Shown piece after piece: positions 62,837 to 64,000 of a DNA stretch of 64,000 nucleotides. This DNA comes from Mycobacterium aquaticum (GTDB lineage: Bacteria > Actinomycetota > Actinomycetes > Mycobacteriales > Mycobacteriaceae): contig NZ_MVHF01000022.1 in the NCBI RefSeq assembly GCF_002086485.1, forward strand, positions 1 to 64,000, in the 5' to 3' direction. The notes under the pieces were generated by a model, which was given only the letters and a program-made list of their open reading frames with translations, ran no database searches and was not told the origin of the DNA. The translations under genes and the position numbers were made by a program. Within the stretch, counting starts at the first letter, position 1; each line of letters starts with the position of its first letter.

Positions 62837-63634
62837 ATGGATCTCGGGTTCGCCGGCGCGGCCGCCGTCGTGGTGGGCGGTGGCCGGGGCATGGGTCTCG
62901 CGACCGCGCAATGCCTGGCCGACGACGGTGCCCGGGTGGCGATCGTCGGGCGCTCCAAGGACGTACTCGACGCCGCCGCAGCCGATCTCATCGGCCGTGG
63001 CTCACCGGACGCCGTGCCCGTCGTCGCCGACATGTGCGACGCGGCGCAGGTGCAGAAGGTGTTCGCCGAGGTCGGTGACCGCTGGGGCGGCGAACTCAAC
63101 GTGCTCGTCAACACCGTCGGCCCCGGCGCTGCCGGATCCGTCGAGGAGTTGACCGACGAGCAGTGGCAGGAAGCCTTCGATGCCGGCCTGATGGGCATGG
63201 TGCGATGTGTCCGGGCCGCCTTGCCGCTACTCCGCAACGCGGATTGGGCGCGGATCGTGAACTTTTCGGCACACTCGACGCAGCGGCAGAGTGTCCGGCT
63301 GCCGGCGTACACCGCCGCCAAGGCCGCGATGAACAGTGTCTCCAAGAATCTCTCGCTGTTGCTGGCCAAGGACGAGATCCTGGTCAATGTCGTTTCGCCG
63401 GGCAGCATCTCGTCGGAGGCATTGCTGGGCTGGGCCCGATCGGTCGGTGTCGACGGCGCTGATCCGTACCGCCTGATGGCCGCGATCGACGAGCATTTCG
63501 GACATCCCGCTCACCTGCCGAGGGCCGGTCTGCCCGGCGAGATAGGCCCGGTTGCAGCATTTTTGGCCTCGCGGCGCAATTCCTACATGACGGGGGCGAA
63601 CATCAACGTGGACGGCGGCTCGGACTTCACCTAG
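62837..63634 (+). CDS. SDR family oxidoreductase
   Basis: The 265-residue short-chain dehydrogenase has VVVGGGRGMGLATAQ, NTVGPG in place of the usual NAG, and YTAAKAA with the catalytic Tyr and Lys; the Ser site is FSAHST. It should oxidise or reduce a hydroxy/oxo group, perhaps of an acyl-CoA or ring intermediate. The ATG at 62837 starts close to the upstream crotonase stop. The NTVG change is worth noting, since the NAG asparagine shapes the active site. Confidence 0.85.
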   Translation: MDLGFAGAAAVVVGGGRGMGLATAQCLADDGARVAIVGRSKDVLDAAAADLIGRGSPDAVPVVADMCDAAQVQKVFAEVGDRWGGELNVLVNTVGPGAAGSVEELTDEQWQEAFDAGLMGMVRCVRAALPLLRNADWARIVNFSAHSTQRQSVRLPAYTAAKAAMNSVSKNLSLLLAKDEILVNVVSPGSISSEALLGWARSVGVDGADPYRLMAAIDEHFGHPAHLPRAGLPGEIGPVAAFLASRRNSYMTGANINVDGGSDFT

Positions 63635-63798
63635 CCGGCACACAGCTCTGCCCGCGGCGTCCGTGCCTGGCTCGTGAAAGCCCAGATCGAGACTGCATTT
63701 TCCGGGGTGCAATTGCGGCTCTCTGGCGCGGCCTTTGTGCTGGTCGCAGGCCCGTCCGGCGGCTTGCGGAATACTCTACCGATAGGTATACAGTATCT

Positions 63799-64000
63799 GT
63801 GGCTGCAGACAGCTCTGTGGGTGACCCGGCGGTGGCCGAAGCGGTGCTCTACGACGTCACCGACAGCGGCGTCGCAGTCCTCACGCTCAACCGGCCCGAG
63901 CGGCTGAACTCCTGGGGCGCTGACATCTCCGCCGGGGTGTACGCGAATTTCGACCGCGCCGAAGCCGATCCGGCGGTGCGCGTCATCGTACTGACGGGAA
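63799..64000 (+). CDS. Crotonase-fold protein (partial, runs off the window)
   Basis: The visible 67 codons encode a crotonase N-terminus: VAVLTLNRPERLNSWG and VIVLTG at the point where the window ends. GTG at 63799 is the most upstream start in frame, and no ribosome site precedes it, while TACAGT at 63789-63794 could be a -10 box. A near-leaderless transcript is likely. GTG at 63817 and 63832 are also possible starts. The rest of the gene is outside the window. Confidence 0.75.
   Translation, partial: MAADSSVGDPAVAEAVLYDVTDSGVAVLTLNRPERLNSWGADISAGVYANFDRAEADPAVRVIVLTG

Noticed and set aside
1-64000. CRISPR arrays, transposases or phage genes
   Set aside because: No regularly spaced repeats, transposase motifs or phage structural genes were seen in the window.

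Overview
The window is high-GC, densely coded DNA from an actinobacterium, most probably a fast-growing mycobacterium (Mycolicibacterium, M. smegmatis-like). Reasons: a HelR/HelD RNA-polymerase helicase behind a rifamycin-associated element; a GAF-GGDEF-EAL protein next to a ThiF-nitroreductase fusion, the order known from Rv1354c-Rv1355c in M. tuberculosis; an SDR of the mycofactocin-coupled type; LGFP-repeat proteins; many GTG starts; and long runs of fatty-acid-type catabolic genes. No plasmid, phage or transposase gene is visible.

Layout. 0-5.7 kb: the 3' end of a tmRNA or tRNA with its terminator, an LGFP/serine-hydrolase pair, three small secreted proteins and an RlaP-type nucleotidyltransferase. 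6-11 kb: helR with its rifamycin element, facing two luciferase-like flavin monooxygenases. 11-17.3 kb: a histidine-ammonia-lyase homologue that lacks the MIO-forming Ala-Ser-Gly, a LysR regulator, a 2-oxoglutarate/Fe oxygenase, an MFS transporter and a glutamate dehydrogenase; this looks like a catabolic locus of unknown substrate. 17.4-19.1 kb: two nucleotidyltransferase-fold proteins. 19.2-26 kb: a tightly coupled operon of permease, two DUF1989 proteins (carboxyguanidine deiminase type), a urea/guanidine carboxylase that has only its carboxyltransferase half, and allophanate hydrolase. 26-37 kb: a TetR-controlled meta-cleavage locus (flavin hydroxylase, C-C hydrolase, extradiol dioxygenase, amidohydrolase, hydroxy-oxovalerate aldolase, and an acetaldehyde-dehydrogenase homologue without its catalytic Cys) plus an acyl-CoA dehydrogenase pair. 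37-46.5 kb: a PAS protein, two tandem TetR regulators, a flavoprotein-like gene, the c-di-GMP/ThiF operon and purU. 46.5-64 kb: an acyl-CoA degradation island with two acyl-CoA dehydrogenases, two thiolases, three SDRs, six crotonases, a CoA ligase, a class III CoA transferase and GntR/TetR regulators.

How the parts fit. The guanidine-type operon would import an amidine or urea-like compound, carboxylate it, deiminate it to allophanate and release ammonia, but the biotin-carrying half must come from elsewhere. The meta-cleavage genes would hydroxylate and open an aromatic ring and feed pyruvate and an aldehyde into metabolism; the hydratase step is not encoded here. The island at the right end activates an acid to its CoA ester and shortens it; several crotonases lack the usual glutamates, which hints at C-C cleavage or other non-hydratase chemistry. 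The best candidates for something undescribed are the MIO-less lyase locus, the carboxyltransferase-only operon, the Cys-less dehydrogenase and the ThiF-nitroreductase/c-di-GMP operon.
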